NCBI GenBank assembly: GCA_021817245.1
Contig: JAKAVQ010000007.1
Span: 1-64,000, forward strand
Length of the DNA: 64,000 nt
Direction: 5' to 3'
Source of the DNA: Thermoplasmata archaeon
Lineage (GTDB): Archaea; Thermoplasmatota; Thermoplasmata; Lutacidiplasmatales; UBA184
This document shows positions 1 through 9,783 of this stretch, in pieces (position 1 is the stretch's first letter; each line of letters starts with the position of its first letter). The notes beneath the pieces are model-generated. The model was not told the origin of the DNA and made no database searches. It saw only the letters and a list, made by a program, of their open reading frames with translations. A program made the position numbers and the translations under genes.

Positions 1-64
1 CGAGCGGCCTTCGCGCTCGGGCTCGTCGGGTCAGACGGTTCCTGAGCCTGAATTCTAGGCCGTA

Positions 65-1755
65 TACGGGACAGGTCCCACCTCGGATCGCCTGATCCAC
101 GCCGTGCCGGTTCGGTTCCACCGTCAGGTACTTCTACCTGCGATATGTCCCGTAATACGGGGTATATGGCGTTCCGGGAGGTCTATCGCAAGGGACATCG
201 CCACTACCTCTACGAGCGGGAGTCCTACTGGGACCCCGAGCTCCGCAAGGTCCGCAAGCGCACTCTCCGCTACCTGGGCCCTTGTGATGTCCGGGGTCGC
301 ATCCTCGCCCCGCCGGCGGTCCGGGTCGACTCCTTCCACTCTTCCTTCCCCGTCGGATCCCTCGCGACCCTCTACGCGGCGGCCCGGGACCTCCACGTGG
401 TCGACCGCGTCGAGGAGGTCCTCGAGGTCGAGCGGCGAGAGGCCAGCCTGCTCCTCGCCCTCGCGCTCAACCAGGCGATCCACCGGCTTCCCCTGAGTCG
501 CGTCCCTCCGTGGATCGCGCGCAGTCCGCTTCCTCGGTGGGAGGCGTTCGACCCGGGCGGTGTCGACCGGGCCGCCCTGGATACCGCGCTCGGTCGACTC
601 TCCCGCCTCCTCCCCACGCGGGAGTGGGATCAGCGGGGCTTCGAGCTCCAGCGCGTGCTGACGCGAAGTTGGCGGAACGGGTCCCGGGAGCCGGCGACCT
701 GCTACTACGACATCACCAAGCAGGCGTACTACGGCAGCGAGTGTCCGTGGGCCGAGGTCGGCCACGACCCGGCGATCGGAGCGATCGGATCCGTCGTCGG
801 GTTCGGGATGGTCGTGTCGCGAGACCACCACCATCCGGTCCTCTGCCGCCCCCTTCCCGGCTCCCTGAGCGATTCGGTGTCGATGGCGACGACCCTCGAG
901 ATGCTCCAAGGGTTCGGCCTCGGGCCGATCACCCTGGTCGTCGACCGGGGGATCGTCTCGAAGGAGAACGTCACTCGGGTGGTGGAGACGGGCCACCACC
1001 TCCTGGGCATGGTCCGGGGTTGGACGGACGAGACCCGCGGCTACGCGACCCGGTGGACCGAGGAAGGGCTCGAACGCCCCGAGTATGTCGTCGCCCGGTC
1101 CCATGGGAACGCGGCGTATGCGCGAGGGTTCACGGCCCCGCTCTTCGGGCAGCCGAAGGTCCGCGTCGTGGTCGTCTCGGACGCTCGGCGTCGGGTCGAG
1201 GAACGGCAGAGCCGGGACTTGCTGGTCCAAGAGCTGGGCGGTCATCCCCCGAAAGGCCGATTGGGAGAGATCCGGCGCGAACTGGGGCGTGTCGTGGTGC
1301 CGTCGGTGGGGCGCCGAGGGTTTCGCGTCGATCCGGTCGTCTCGGAACGGGAGCGGAAGCTCGACGGTCGGTTCCTCCTGTTCCACACGGACCCATCGGT
1401 CTCGGCGAGCGAGGTGTTTCGGACCTACTTCCAGAAGGATGCGATCGAGAAGGTGTTTCGGACGGCGAAGGGTCCGCTGTCGCTCGGGCCGCTCCGATAC
1501 CGTCGTCGGGATCGGATCGAGGCGTATGCTACGGTGGTCTACCTAGCCTATCTGTTGTGGAGTTGGTCGGAGCGCAAGCTGCGGTCGAAATACCCGGGGA
1601 CGACGCTGGAGGAGGCGTTCCACACTCTCGGAGAGGTGGCGTGGATTCGGTTTGGGGCCGGGAAATCGGTTCGAGACTGGACAACGCGGCCCACGGAAGA
1701 CCAGGCGGGGCTGCTCGATGCTCTCGGAGCGACGCCCTACCTACCTGTCCCGTAA
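65..1755 (+). mobile_element. Insertion sequence, IS1634/IS4-like, with short terminal inverted repeats
   Basis: The transposase gene at 145 is bracketed by a 12-bp perfect inverted repeat: TACGGGACAGGT at 65-76 and its reverse complement at 1743-1754. The right repeat contains the transposase stop codon. I see no convincing short target duplication outside the repeats; members of the IS1634 family can make long, variable duplications. The true element ends may lie a few bases further out. Confidence 0.55.
145..1755 (+). CDS. DDE transposase, IS1634/IS4 family
   Basis: The 536-residue protein has the layout of IS1634-type DDE transposases. The probable catalytic triad is Asp189 in the YYDIT motif, Asp267 in VVDRG and Glu435 in the segment around EKVFR. 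The last of these is followed by the conserved stretch in which the C-terminal helix begins (RDRIEAYA). It catalyses cut-and-paste movement of its own element. The length is normal for the family and the frame is intact, so the copy may be active. The stop codon lies inside the right terminal repeat. The ATG at 145 is the first in frame and no strong ribosome binding site precedes it. The gene stands next to a second, broken transposase, so this corner is an insertion hotspot. Confidence 0.85.
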   Translation: MSRNTGYMAFREVYRKGHRHYLYERESYWDPELRKVRKRTLRYLGPCDVRGRILAPPAVRVDSFHSSFPVGSLATLYAAARDLHVVDRVEEVLEVERREASLLLALALNQAIHRLPLSRVPPWIARSPLPRWEAFDPGGVDRAALDTALGRLSRLLPTREWDQRGFELQRVLTRSWRNGSREPATCYYDITKQAYYGSECPWAEVGHDPAIGAIGSVVGFGMVVSRDHHHPVLCRPLPGSLSDSVSMATTLEMLQGFGLGPITLVVDRGIVSKENVTRVVETGHHLLGMVRGWTDETRGYATRWTEEGLERPEYVVARSHGNAAYARGFTAPLFGQPKVRVVVVSDARRRVEERQSRDLLVQELGGHPPKGRLGEIRRELGRVVVPSVGRRGFRVDPVVSERERKLDGRFLLFHTDPSVSASEVFRTYFQKDAIEKVFRTAKGPLSLGPLRYRRRDRIEAYATVVYLAYLLWSWSERKLRSKYPGTTLEEAFHTLGEVAWIRFGAGKSVRDWTTRPTEDQAGLLDALGATPYLPVP

Positions 1756-1834
1756 CAACTCGGAAAGTCAGGCTGTGGTGCCGATGGAATCGAAAGAGCG
1801 GGTCGACGCGTCAACGCGCGAACGACGAAGGTAG

Positions 1835-2128
1835 GTGTTTAAATGGAAGTGGGGAAAAATCAAAGCCCAGAAGTGGGGAAATTACCAGGCCCATCGACAC
1901 CTGTGCGTGATGGGGCTGCTGCTCTACCGGTACGTGCAGTTGCGATTGGAGAAGGCGCAGAAGGTACGAACGCCGATCGGGGCGCTGGGGGCGCAGTTGA
2001 AGCGGATCCGCCTGGGCGTGGTGTCGGTGGACGAAGGGAAGGCGGTGCGGGCGAAGCTGGAACGGATGGGTCCGGAGGAACAGCGCATCGTGAAGGCCCT
2101 CGGTTTGGCGGCCCTCGCCCCGAAGTGA
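1835..2128 (+). pseudogene. C-terminal remnant of a second IS1634-like transposase
   Basis: The frame encodes about 97 residues. It reads like the last helix-rich part of an IS1634-type transposase: a hydrophobic stretch (HLCVMGLLLYRYVQLRLEK), then a segment with IRLGVV and a final EEQRIVKALGL. The intact transposase just upstream has the same layout at its end but a clearly different sequence, so this is not a duplicated end of that copy. No catalytic residues are present and the N-terminal four fifths are missing. It is best read as debris of an older element. A GTG at 1835 is the only start in frame and is probably not used. Confidence 0.5.
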
Positions 2129-2876
2129 GTCGAGCGGGCTCTGCGCCCGCCTCGACCCCCCGAATTACGCCCGGGTGATACTACACGGTCTCACGTCAGA
2201 AAAACGGACCTCATGTCCAAACTCGGGTCGGACCGGTGCCGTTTCGACCCCCGTGCCCTCCCGTTGTGGGACACGGAGCCCGAGGAGCACGTCTGGCGGC
2301 CGTCGGCCGACGATCGATGCCTGGAACAGCTCAGCCCGGTCTCGGTCCGCGGGGCAGGACGCCGCGCCCCGAACCGTTCCTCATTATAGTCCGCTCCGTT
2401 CGTGGTGATGGCGACGCCCCCTGTACGACGACCTCGCGGTGCCGGTCGGTGCGAGCGAGGCCCCGTTGAGTGACCGTGGTCTCCGATTGTTCCGCGTGCG
2501 ACTACCCAGGGCTCGAGCCCGTACTGCCGACCGCGACTGCAATCAGCGGCCGGTCTACTCCTCAACCCGGCCGACCGACGCAGCGAACCGGGAATTGGAG
2601 CCGGACCCGTGTGGTCCGGGGGACCACCCGGGCATCCTCCCGAGGATTGCCGACACCGAACGGTGAAGCCGCGATGCCGCGGACCGTCCCTGGCGCTTCA
2701 GGGAGCCGTGACCTGCCTCCTACGTCGAACGGGAACCGGCGGAACTGCTGCCTTCTCGCTCGCAGCGCAGTCACCCCTGAAGCACGCGCGGTTCGGATGT
2801 CCCCCGCAGGCCCAAGCCCCGGCCCACCGTTCCTAACAGCGGGACCTGCCACTTCGAAGGGGGTAGAGAATACTGA
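2129..2876. other. Intergenic stretch without a recognisable gene
   Basis: About 750 bases between the transposase remnant and the terminator of the thermopsin gene. Short frames exist on both strands, but none has a recognisable motif, ribosome binding site or family resemblance. I see no tRNA, repeat array or promoter that can be tied to a gene. It is probably insertion-scarred spacer. Confidence 0.5.
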
Positions 2877-2903
2877 GGGAGGTCCCGGCCGCCGGGACCT
2901 CCC
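2877..2903 (-). terminator. Perfect 12-bp hairpin downstream of the thermopsin gene
   Basis: GGGAGGTCCCGG at 2877-2888 is followed by a 3-nt loop and the exact complement CCGGGACCTCCC at 2892-2903. It lies 36 nt past the stop codon of the minus-strand thermopsin gene. A second small stem (GCGCGC, loop TCG, GCGCGC) is at 2915-2929. A transcript-end or stabilising hairpin is likely. No T-run follows, so intrinsic termination is not certain. Confidence 0.5.
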
Positions 2904-2938
2904 CGGAAAGGGTAGCGCGCTCGGCGCGCGTCGACCTC

Positions 2939-5587
2939 CTAGGAGTGGGCGGCCAACGAGACCCTCACGGCGTGGCTTCCGACCGTCACCGTTCCGCTGC
3001 TGGGCATGATCGTCGCCGACCCATGGAGCACGTTGACCGTGTACGCGTACATGCCCGGCGTCTCCCAGAAGACGATCGTCGACCCCCACGTCGACTGCGT
3101 GACCCCGTTGAGGGTCACCGCCCAGTGGAGGCCATCGCCGTGGGGCCCGGTGAGCATGAAGGTCACCGCGTAGGCCGTGATCGGGAGCGGGAAGTAGTCA
3201 CCGCCGGACTGGATGAATCCGAACTCGTTGTACGGCAGCGGGCTGCCCGCGACGTAGTCCGCCCAGTAGTTCCCGCCCTGGAACGCGGAGGGGATGATCG
3301 TGCCGGAGAGGCGGTAGCCGTTCACGAAGTGGGCCCTGTGGGCCGGCTCGACCATTGACAGGTTCCAGTTCTCCAGGTTCAGCTGCGGGAACCCGAAGTA
3401 CATGTTCACGTCCGGCGAGTACGCGGTGATCGAAGTCCCGACCCAGTTGTTGTAGATCAAGTCGCCCGACTCGAAGGCGAAGATCGCGATCGGCGGCCCA
3501 TTGGCAAACCCGTTCCCCGGGTACATCGTCGGCGCCAGGTTCGCGCTGTTCACGAACGTGTTGCCCCAGACCACGTTCCCGGTGGGAGCGGCGGGGTCCA
3601 CGTTCGCGAGCACGAGCGCGCTGCCCTGGCTCACGAACAGATTGTGCCCGACCAGGTTGTCCATGCCACCCCAGATCACGACGTTGGCGATCGGCAGGAG
3701 ACCCGACGGTCCGTAGTCCTCGTAGAAGAACCAGCCGGTGATCCCCTGCGCACCCCAGATCGAGACGTGCGACGCGAACGCGATCTCGAACGGCAGGTTG
3801 TTCGACATCGGCAGGCCCAAGGCCGTCAGGACGGCATCGTACTGAGGCAGGTACGTGACCGGCATCGTCGACGGGTGGTTCAACGAGGCGTAGGCCGTCG
3901 TGCCGGCGAACAGGACGCCGGGGAACACCTCGAAGAGGTAGTCGTTGAACTCCGAGAAGACCGGATTGAGCCCACCGACCGCCGGGTTGTTGAAGATCAC
4001 GTAGGGGTTCGCCTGGGTGCCCGCCCCGTGGTACGCGAGGGCGGCGAGTTGGCCGTTGTTCCACGCAAAGAGCGGCGTGTAGACGCCCCACGCGTAGTCA
4101 CGGTGCAGGACCGACTTCAGCGCCACGTAGCCGCCCGCGTGCGCGGTGGCGGTCATCTGAGTGGGCGCGTAGTCGCTCAGCATCGTGGTCACGGTGTAGG
4201 TGCCGGGCGGGAGCACGTAGCTCATGTGGCTCGCCGTCTGCGTCGGCGCCCACGCGGCGGTGTTCACGTTGAACTGCGCGCCCGGGGTGAAGAAGACGAA
4301 CGCGTTCGACGGAGAGACGGTCCCCGCGAACGTCGCCCGCCCCTGATTCCCTCCCGGGGTTGCGTTCCAGAACGGCATCGGTATCGAAGGACCGGTGCTG
4401 AGCTGCACCGTCCCCGGCGCTGTCCAGGTCTCCGCGATCCCTTCCGAGGTCTCCCCAGTCTCGCTCCCGATGTTCCAGGCCGACGGGGAGTTCAGGTAGC
4501 GGCCCATGTGGTGGCTCCAGTACTGGAGGCTCTCCGAACCCTGGATCCCGTAGACCGAGGTGGTGGTACCGCCACCGGGTCCCCCGATCATGATCTCGGC
4601 GTCGTACGGGATGAATCCCGTGGGAGTGACCTGGGAACCGTCGATCAGGTACGACGAACGGGGGACCTTGGGGCCGGGCAGGCTCGAGTTGAACAGCACG
4701 GTGTCGTAGACCCCGTTCTCCTCGCTCATCCCGGTCGTCGGGTTCACGACGTTGTAGCCGAATCGAACGGTGCTGAAGCCGATCCCGTGGATGTACGTCT
4801 TGCTCAGGTTGAGGTAAAGCTGGACGGAGAGCGGGAACGTCATCGGGAACGACGGACCGAAGTCGTAGTAGAACTCGGGATACACCGGGGTCCCGTTGTA
4901 CGAATACAGGGTCCCGCTCGTGAGCGAGACGGCGGGCGACGAGAAGTTCCAGATGTTGTCGAGGAACGTGATGTACCCGGGCTGCGGGAAGTTGAAGTAG
5001 AGCACGTTCTGGGTCCAGAACGAGTAGTTGCTCGACGTCCCGACCGTCGTGTTGACGGTCACCGCGTTCAGCTGGACGCCGAAGGTGTTCTCGGAACCGG
5101 CGGTCGAGATCGCGCCGTCATTCGCCAGCAGGAACGTGTTGATGTTGTTGAGGGTGATCGTTCCCTTCCAGCTCAGGGTCTTCAGCGAGAACGCGCTCGC
5201 GGTCCCTGTGGTGTTGCGGATTCCGTAGGCGCCAATCCCCATCGGGGCCGGTGCCGTGGTGCTCAGGGGTTCGACGACCCCGTTCGAGATCTTGGGCTGG
5301 GCGAAGAAGTTCGGGAGCGACACGGCTTCGGTCGGGATATGGCTCGACCGGGCCCGAGCCAGGATGCTCGCGACCTGGGCGGCACGCGACGATCCTGCGT
5401 TCGCGGCGTTCCCGACCCCGAGCGCGGTCGTATGACCCGCGGCCCCGAGCGTCCCCGCGGACGCCGTAGAGGTCGCCGGGCCGGTCGAGGGGGACGCCGT
5501 AGCACCTGCAGAGAACAACCCGATCCCTATCGCCGAGATCGTCAACGCCGTCACCAAGACCACCAAAGAGCTGCGTGAGGCCGACAC
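2939..5587 (-). CDS. Secreted thermopsin-family protease (peptidase A5)
   Basis: Thermopsins are acid proteases secreted by acidophilic archaea. The protein begins with a signal peptide: a short basic start, then a hydrophobic run (LVVLVTALTISAIGIGLF) and small residues. The mature part shows family signatures, including the MGIGAYGI segment, the YDAEIMIGGPGGG stretch and the region around GSETGETSEGI. It is rich in Asn, Ser, Thr and Tyr, with many potential N-glycosylation sites. The long C-terminal half continues the beta-rich pattern and has no anchor, so the enzyme is probably released. I chose the GTG at 5587 (882 residues) because the signal peptide follows directly and a TATA box (TTTTTAAG, 5609-5616) lies about 25 nt upstream, which fits a leaderless mRNA. 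The open frame continues upstream, but that extension is low-complexity and arginine-rich. Confidence 0.85.
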   Translation of the reverse strand: MSASRSSLVVLVTALTISAIGIGLFSAGATASPSTGPATSTASAGTLGAAGHTTALGVGNAANAGSSRAAQVASILARARSSHIPTEAVSLPNFFAQPKISNGVVEPLSTTAPAPMGIGAYGIRNTTGTASAFSLKTLSWKGTITLNNINTFLLANDGAISTAGSENTFGVQLNAVTVNTTVGTSSNYSFWTQNVLYFNFPQPGYITFLDNIWNFSSPAVSLTSGTLYSYNGTPVYPEFYYDFGPSFPMTFPLSVQLYLNLSKTYIHGIGFSTVRFGYNVVNPTTGMSEENGVYDTVLFNSSLPGPKVPRSSYLIDGSQVTPTGFIPYDAEIMIGGPGGGTTTSVYGIQGSESLQYWSHHMGRYLNSPSAWNIGSETGETSEGIAETWTAPGTVQLSTGPSIPMPFWNATPGGNQGRATFAGTVSPSNAFVFFTPGAQFNVNTAAWAPTQTASHMSYVLPPGTYTVTTMLSDYAPTQMTATAHAGGYVALKSVLHRDYAWGVYTPLFAWNNGQLAALAYHGAGTQANPYVIFNNPAVGGLNPVFSEFNDYLFEVFPGVLFAGTTAYASLNHPSTMPVTYLPQYDAVLTALGLPMSNNLPFEIAFASHVSIWGAQGITGWFFYEDYGPSGLLPIANVVIWGGMDNLVGHNLFVSQGSALVLANVDPAAPTGNVVWGNTFVNSANLAPTMYPGNGFANGPPIAIFAFESGDLIYNNWVGTSITAYSPDVNMYFGFPQLNLENWNLSMVEPAHRAHFVNGYRLSGTIIPSAFQGGNYWADYVAGSPLPYNEFGFIQSGGDYFPLPITAYAVTFMLTGPHGDGLHWAVTLNGVTQSTWGSTIVFWETPGMYAYTVNVLHGSATIMPSSGTVTVGSHAVRVSLAAHS

Positions 5588-5608
5588 GGCGCGACGTATA
5601 ACCTCCTG

Positions 5609-5616
5609 CTTAAAAA
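5609..5616 (-). promoter_or_regulatory. TATA box of the thermopsin gene
   Basis: TTTTTAAG on the minus strand, centred about 25 nt before the GTG start at 5587. This spacing predicts that transcription begins at or next to the start codon. Confidence 0.5.
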
Positions 5617-5856
5617 TGTTTTGAGCTCCGGCGCCGGTATTGCACTGGGTCGGGTCTGGGGGCGGCGAGATCGCCGCCAAGTCGCGACCGGCGTCGGGAC
5701 GGCCTCGCGCGAGCGCCCCAGGGGGTCGAAGACTCTGTGTCGCGGCGGGACCTCGCGACCGCTCCCTTTGCGTGGCCCCGAGCCCGCCCGCTGCAAAGGG
5801 GGGAGCCGGTGCGGGCCGGTCCGCTGTCGAGCGCCGGCGTTTGGGTCTCCCGACGA

Positions 5857-6822
5857 TCAGAACCGGTCCCCGGCGAGGCAGACGAACCGCGAATCGTCGG
5901 TCGCAAACTTTCCAATCGCCTCGCTCGAGCTCCACGCCCGGCCCAGCCGGGCGGCCATGAGAACGCGGCCGCTGACGGGCGAATCGACGCTTCCTCGACG
6001 GGCGAGGAGGTGCGGGTCATCGGTGACGAGCGTGTGCTGAAAGGCGACCGGGCGCCCCTCGGCGCTCCGGCCTACTTCCCGCAGGAGGTCTCGCCGCGCC
6101 GAGGAGGAGAGCGCGACCAGTTCTCCGCACACGACGCGGGAAGGAGCGCGGTCGATATGAGCGTAGCCGGCGAGCCGGCCTCCGCGACTCACGATCCGGA
6201 GCGTGGCGCTCGGGTCGATGCGGCCCGCAGCGGCCCACGCCGAGAGCGAGCCGCGCGGCCGGCGGCGAAAGCCGAGGCGCTCGGAACACGCCCGGTCATG
6301 GAGTTCCTCAAGGGCGTCGCAATCCTCCGCGGTGGCGGGTCGGATCCCCTCCACGGGCACCGAGGAGCCGGGGACGCGGGGCGGTGCACCGACGACCCAG
6401 GGAGGGGAGTAGACGTCGCGGAAGCCCAGCCGCTCATACAGCGCATGGGCGACCCAGGAGCGGTCGGTCCAGAGCACCGCGTGCTCCCGTCCCTCGGCGC
6501 GCTCGCGGGCCAGGACTTCGGCGAGGAGGGTGCGCGCCACTCCCGCGCGTCGCCGGTCCGGTCGGGTCGCTACCGCCGCGATCCCCGCCAGGAGGGCCGG
6601 GCCGTCCGGGAACTCATACGGAAGCCGCTCGACGAAGACCTGCCCGATGACGCGGTCGTCCTCCACCGCGAACATCCCGACGTACTCCGCGAGCCGGTTC
6701 GACCGCCGCCGCAGCTCGTCGATGCTCCGCGGGGAGGCGATCCCTCCGAAGGCCGCCAGATGGACGAGCGCACGGTCCTGGTGCAGTCCTGGGGTGAGCT
6801 CGTCGTACGAGAGGGTACGCAT
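5857..6822 (-). CDS. GNAT acetyltransferase, Eis-like with two tandem GNAT folds
   Basis: The 321-residue protein should transfer an acetyl group from acetyl-CoA to an amine; the substrate is unknown. The N-terminal half has the acetyl-CoA pyrophosphate loop in the segment RPDRRRAGVARTLL, preceded by the beta-strand AAVATRP and followed by the ALYERLGF motif typical of GNAT enzymes. The second half restarts with IRPATAEDCDALEELHDR, as in the second GNAT domain of Eis-type proteins. The third, SCP-like domain of bacterial Eis (about 400 residues) is absent. The ATG at 6822 was chosen because the domain begins right after it and the upstream extension is low-complexity. It lies between two secreted-protease genes but has no signal peptide, so it acts in the cytoplasm. 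Confidence 0.7.
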   Translation of the reverse strand: MRTLSYDELTPGLHQDRALVHLAAFGGIASPRSIDELRRRSNRLAEYVGMFAVEDDRVIGQVFVERLPYEFPDGPALLAGIAAVATRPDRRRAGVARTLLAEVLARERAEGREHAVLWTDRSWVAHALYERLGFRDVYSPPWVVGAPPRVPGSSVPVEGIRPATAEDCDALEELHDRACSERLGFRRRPRGSLSAWAAAGRIDPSATLRIVSRGGRLAGYAHIDRAPSRVVCGELVALSSSARRDLLREVGRSAEGRPVAFQHTLVTDDPHLLARRGSVDSPVSGRVLMAARLGRAWSSSEAIGKFATDDSRFVCLAGDRF

Positions 6823-7146
6823 CGCAGCGGCCGGAGGATCCGGACCTAGGTCTTGAGCGTTCAGGCCTCCCCACGCCGAGACGTCGGGAGAAAAGGGTTT
6901 AGGGCCCGCTCTGTGACGGGCGTGCCGGTGCGCTGCCCGGGCTCGAGCCTGGGCGGCGCACTCTCCCGACCCCCTAGCTTCGTACGTTGGCCCGCAGCGC
7001 CGCGCGGGCAAGGGGATCCGTCGGTACGCGGCACGGAGTCTCGCGGCGAGGGACCCCGACCCGGTGTTCGGTCGCCCCGACGCCGCCCGCCCTCGATCGG
7101 AGGCGCGATGCCGCGAGGGGCGTGTTCACCGGTGCTTCGGCCGGTC

Positions 7147-9729
7147 TCACGCGAGCGGCGCCGGAACCGGCTGGGGGGGCGGCCGTCTTCGCCGGCGCCG
7201 TCCCAAGATCGCGCCCGCGGTGGCGGCCACGGCCGCGAGGAGGATCCCGGCGAGGACCGCGTAGCCTTCCACCGCCGGCAGGCCGAGGACGGAGGTCACG
7301 ACCGTGAGCTTGAGTGGGGGGGCGGTCGCGGAGACGCCGTTCGAGTCGACGACCGTCACTCCGACGGTCCAGGTACCGGTGGCGCTGGGGGCGCAGGTCA
7401 GCGTGGAGCGATTCTCCGCGGAGCACCCCGGCGGTAGGCCGGACCAGAGGTAGGTGAGTCCCCCGGAGCCGTTCGCGACCTGAACCTCGAGCGTCACGGA
7501 CTGGCCCTGAAGCGCAGGTCCGGCGGGACGGGCCGAGAACGACGCCACGACGGGGGGCGCCGCGACGAGGTAGCCCGTCGCCGTCGCCGTGACCGATCCT
7601 CCGTTCGAATCCGTCACGGTCACGGAGAGCGGAAAGACCCCCGCCGTGGAGGGACGGCAGACGAGCGAGGAGAGGTTCACCGAACCACAGCCCGGAGGGA
7701 GGCCGGCCCACGCGTACCGGTACCCGCCCGATCCTCCGCTCGCGTTCACGGAGAGATCGACCGACTGGCCGATGTCCACCGAGCGCGGCACCGCCCGGAT
7801 CGGCGTCACGGCCGGCGCCGGCAGCACCGGGAGATCGAGGGACGTGCTCTCGGCCGAGAGCCCCGCCGCGTCGACGAGGGAGGCCCGGACCGTGAGGTTG
7901 GCGGCCGAGGTGAGCGCGCAGGCCGGTTGTCCGGTCGAGATGCCGGTGCAACCGGCCGCGGGAAGTCCGGTCCAGTTGAACTGGAACGGCGCCGAGCCGC
8001 CGACGGGCGTCGCGTTGAACGTCACCGTTTGACCGACGTCGGCCGAGGCCCGGTCCGCGACGGGCGCCCCGAGACTCGGTCTCGGCGCGACGACGTAGGT
8101 CAGCGCCGGGCTCGTGAAGGCGGTGCCGTCCGCATCGCGTACGGTCACGGTCACGAGGTACGTCCCCGCCGGGACGGTGGCGCAGGTCCAGGAGAGGGGC
8201 GACCCCGTCGGCACCCCACACGTCGAAGGAGGGTAGCCGCTCCAGGAGTACGTGTACGGCGGCGTGCCGCCCGCCGGAGCCCCGGAAGTGAACGTCGCGT
8301 TCTGGCCGGCGTCGATCCTCCCCGGTAGCGGCAGGGCGGTCGGAACACCGACCGTCGGACCGTTGACCACCACCGCCGGCCCGATCGTCGGCCCGCCGGC
8401 CGTCTGGAGCAGGAGCGATCCCGCGCCTCCGATCGTCCCGTTCGAGGGGAGGTACCAGACCTCGACGCCGAGCGAGTACACCCCCGACGGCATCCCGGCG
8501 CCGACGACGTACGCGGCCGAGTAGGCCGCGGTCCCGGCGGCGACGCTGAGCCCCACCGTGGCGTCGGCCGGGTCGGCGTACGCGAGGGCGCCCTGGGCCA
8601 GAGTGACCTCGATCGCGAGGTTCGAGGCTCCGGAACTCGGAGTGAAGGCGACCGCGGTCGAGAGGTTCAACGACCCGGAGAATTTCTGGCCGGTGACCAC
8701 GTTCACCGCCGAGGTCCCGCAGCAGCGGGACGCGTTCCGCAGGGTATTCACGAGATAGTCGATGTAGACCACGTTCGGTGCAGGATAGAGCCCGGAAGGG
8801 TCGACGGTCGCCGCGGTGCTGTACGCGCTGTTGATCAGGTAGACCTGGTAAACGGAAGCGGTGGTTGGAGCGAGCAGCGACCCCGCAGATCCGTTCACCG
8901 AGAACTCAGGATCGACGAAGGAGAACGAGGAATACGCGGGGATCTCGGCCGTGTGGGAGCCGATCATCGGACTCTCCTGGATCCACTCTGCGGTGCCGAA
9001 CCCCGACGGGGTGCATCCGGTGCCGCAGACTTCGGTCGCTTGCCAGCTTGAGGCGGTCGTCGCGTCTCGTAGGGTGAACGCCCAGAGCTCGCTGCCGGTG
9101 GCGTTAGTTCCTCCGTAAGCGACGGCCGCATAGACCGTGTCCCCCGCCGAGATCTGCGGGTTCGGGGCCAGCGTCACCATCGTGGCGTAGGCCGGGAGCA
9201 TCTCCCACCACATCTGGTAGACCGTGGCCCCGTTCGGCTGGACCTCGGCCAGCAGTCCCGCCTGGACGAGGTCGCTCATACCGACCCACCCACCGATCCC
9301 GACCCAGGTGGACGCGTACTCGGCCACGAGCGAGGTCGACGTCGTGTTCGGAACCTGCCAGGAGGCCTGCACGCCGGTGACGCCCTGAGCGGCCACCGTG
9401 GTAAGGCAGCTACCCGCGACCTCGTCCACGCAGTGCACGTACCCTCCCCAGTTGGCCGAATAGAACGTCGACGACCGTTGCGGGGCCGCCGGCGCTCGGT
9501 CGGCCACCGACGGGGCGGCCGGGAGGACGGGGTGAGAGTGGGGGCGAACGCTCGGACCGATCGGGACCAGCGGAGGGTGCGTCACCGCTCCCGGGAGGGT
9601 CGACCCCGGGCGATGAGCCGGAGCGGACGATCCGGTCGACGGGCCGAACGGCCCGCTGGCCGGAGCGAACACCGAGAGGCCGATCAGGACGAGGACCACT
9701 GCTGCGGAGAGTCGGAGCGAGCGACGCAT
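7147..9729 (-). CDS. Secreted, membrane-anchored peptidase G1 (eqolisin) with four Ig/PKD-like repeats
   Basis: This 860-residue protein has a signal peptide (hydrophobic run LRLSAAVVLVLIGLSVF), a peptidase G1 domain at roughly residues 90-310, four beta-sandwich repeats and a C-terminal membrane helix followed by an arginine-rich tail. The G1 signatures are SANWGGY, TWVGIGGW, a Gln in the DLVQAG segment, WWEM, and a Glu in AEWIQESP. Gln and Glu form the catalytic dyad of eqolisins, which work at acid pH. Each repeat carries a (Y/F)xWxGxPxxxC motif and a second Cys, suggesting one disulfide per repeat. The repeats probably act as a stalk that holds the protease away from the membrane. The ATG at 9729 starts the signal peptide; 18 further in-frame codons upstream are unlikely to be used. 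Confidence 0.8.
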   Translation of the reverse strand: MRRSLRLSAAVVLVLIGLSVFAPASGPFGPSTGSSAPAHRPGSTLPGAVTHPPLVPIGPSVRPHSHPVLPAAPSVADRAPAAPQRSSTFYSANWGGYVHCVDEVAGSCLTTVAAQGVTGVQASWQVPNTTSTSLVAEYASTWVGIGGWVGMSDLVQAGLLAEVQPNGATVYQMWWEMLPAYATMVTLAPNPQISAGDTVYAAVAYGGTNATGSELWAFTLRDATTASSWQATEVCGTGCTPSGFGTAEWIQESPMIGSHTAEIPAYSSFSFVDPEFSVNGSAGSLLAPTTASVYQVYLINSAYSTAATVDPSGLYPAPNVVYIDYLVNTLRNASRCCGTSAVNVVTGQKFSGSLNLSTAVAFTPSSGASNLAIEVTLAQGALAYADPADATVGLSVAAGTAAYSAAYVVGAGMPSGVYSLGVEVWYLPSNGTIGGAGSLLLQTAGGPTIGPAVVVNGPTVGVPTALPLPGRIDAGQNATFTSGAPAGGTPPYTYSWSGYPPSTCGVPTGSPLSWTCATVPAGTYLVTVTVRDADGTAFTSPALTYVVAPRPSLGAPVADRASADVGQTVTFNATPVGGSAPFQFNWTGLPAAGCTGISTGQPACALTSAANLTVRASLVDAAGLSAESTSLDLPVLPAPAVTPIRAVPRSVDIGQSVDLSVNASGGSGGYRYAWAGLPPGCGSVNLSSLVCRPSTAGVFPLSVTVTDSNGGSVTATATGYLVAAPPVVASFSARPAGPALQGQSVTLEVQVANGSGGLTYLWSGLPPGCSAENRSTLTCAPSATGTWTVGVTVVDSNGVSATAPPLKLTVVTSVLGLPAVEGYAVLAGILLAAVAATAGAILGRRRRRRPPPQPVPAPLA

Positions 9730-9783
9730 CTCGGGCCAGAAGTATTCGCCCCCCTCCCGCCATAAGCGTTTGGTCAGTCCCAT

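Noticed and set aside
146-155. TGTCCCGTAA repeated at 1746-1755 as element ends
   Set aside because: It is a direct, not inverted, repeat that coincides with the gene's first and last codons; the inverted pair at 65-76 and 1743-1754 fits an insertion sequence better.
5588-5935. N-terminal extension of the thermopsin frame
   Set aside because: Low-complexity Arg/Pro sequence before an obvious signal peptide; the TATA box at 5609-5616 would lie inside the coding region.
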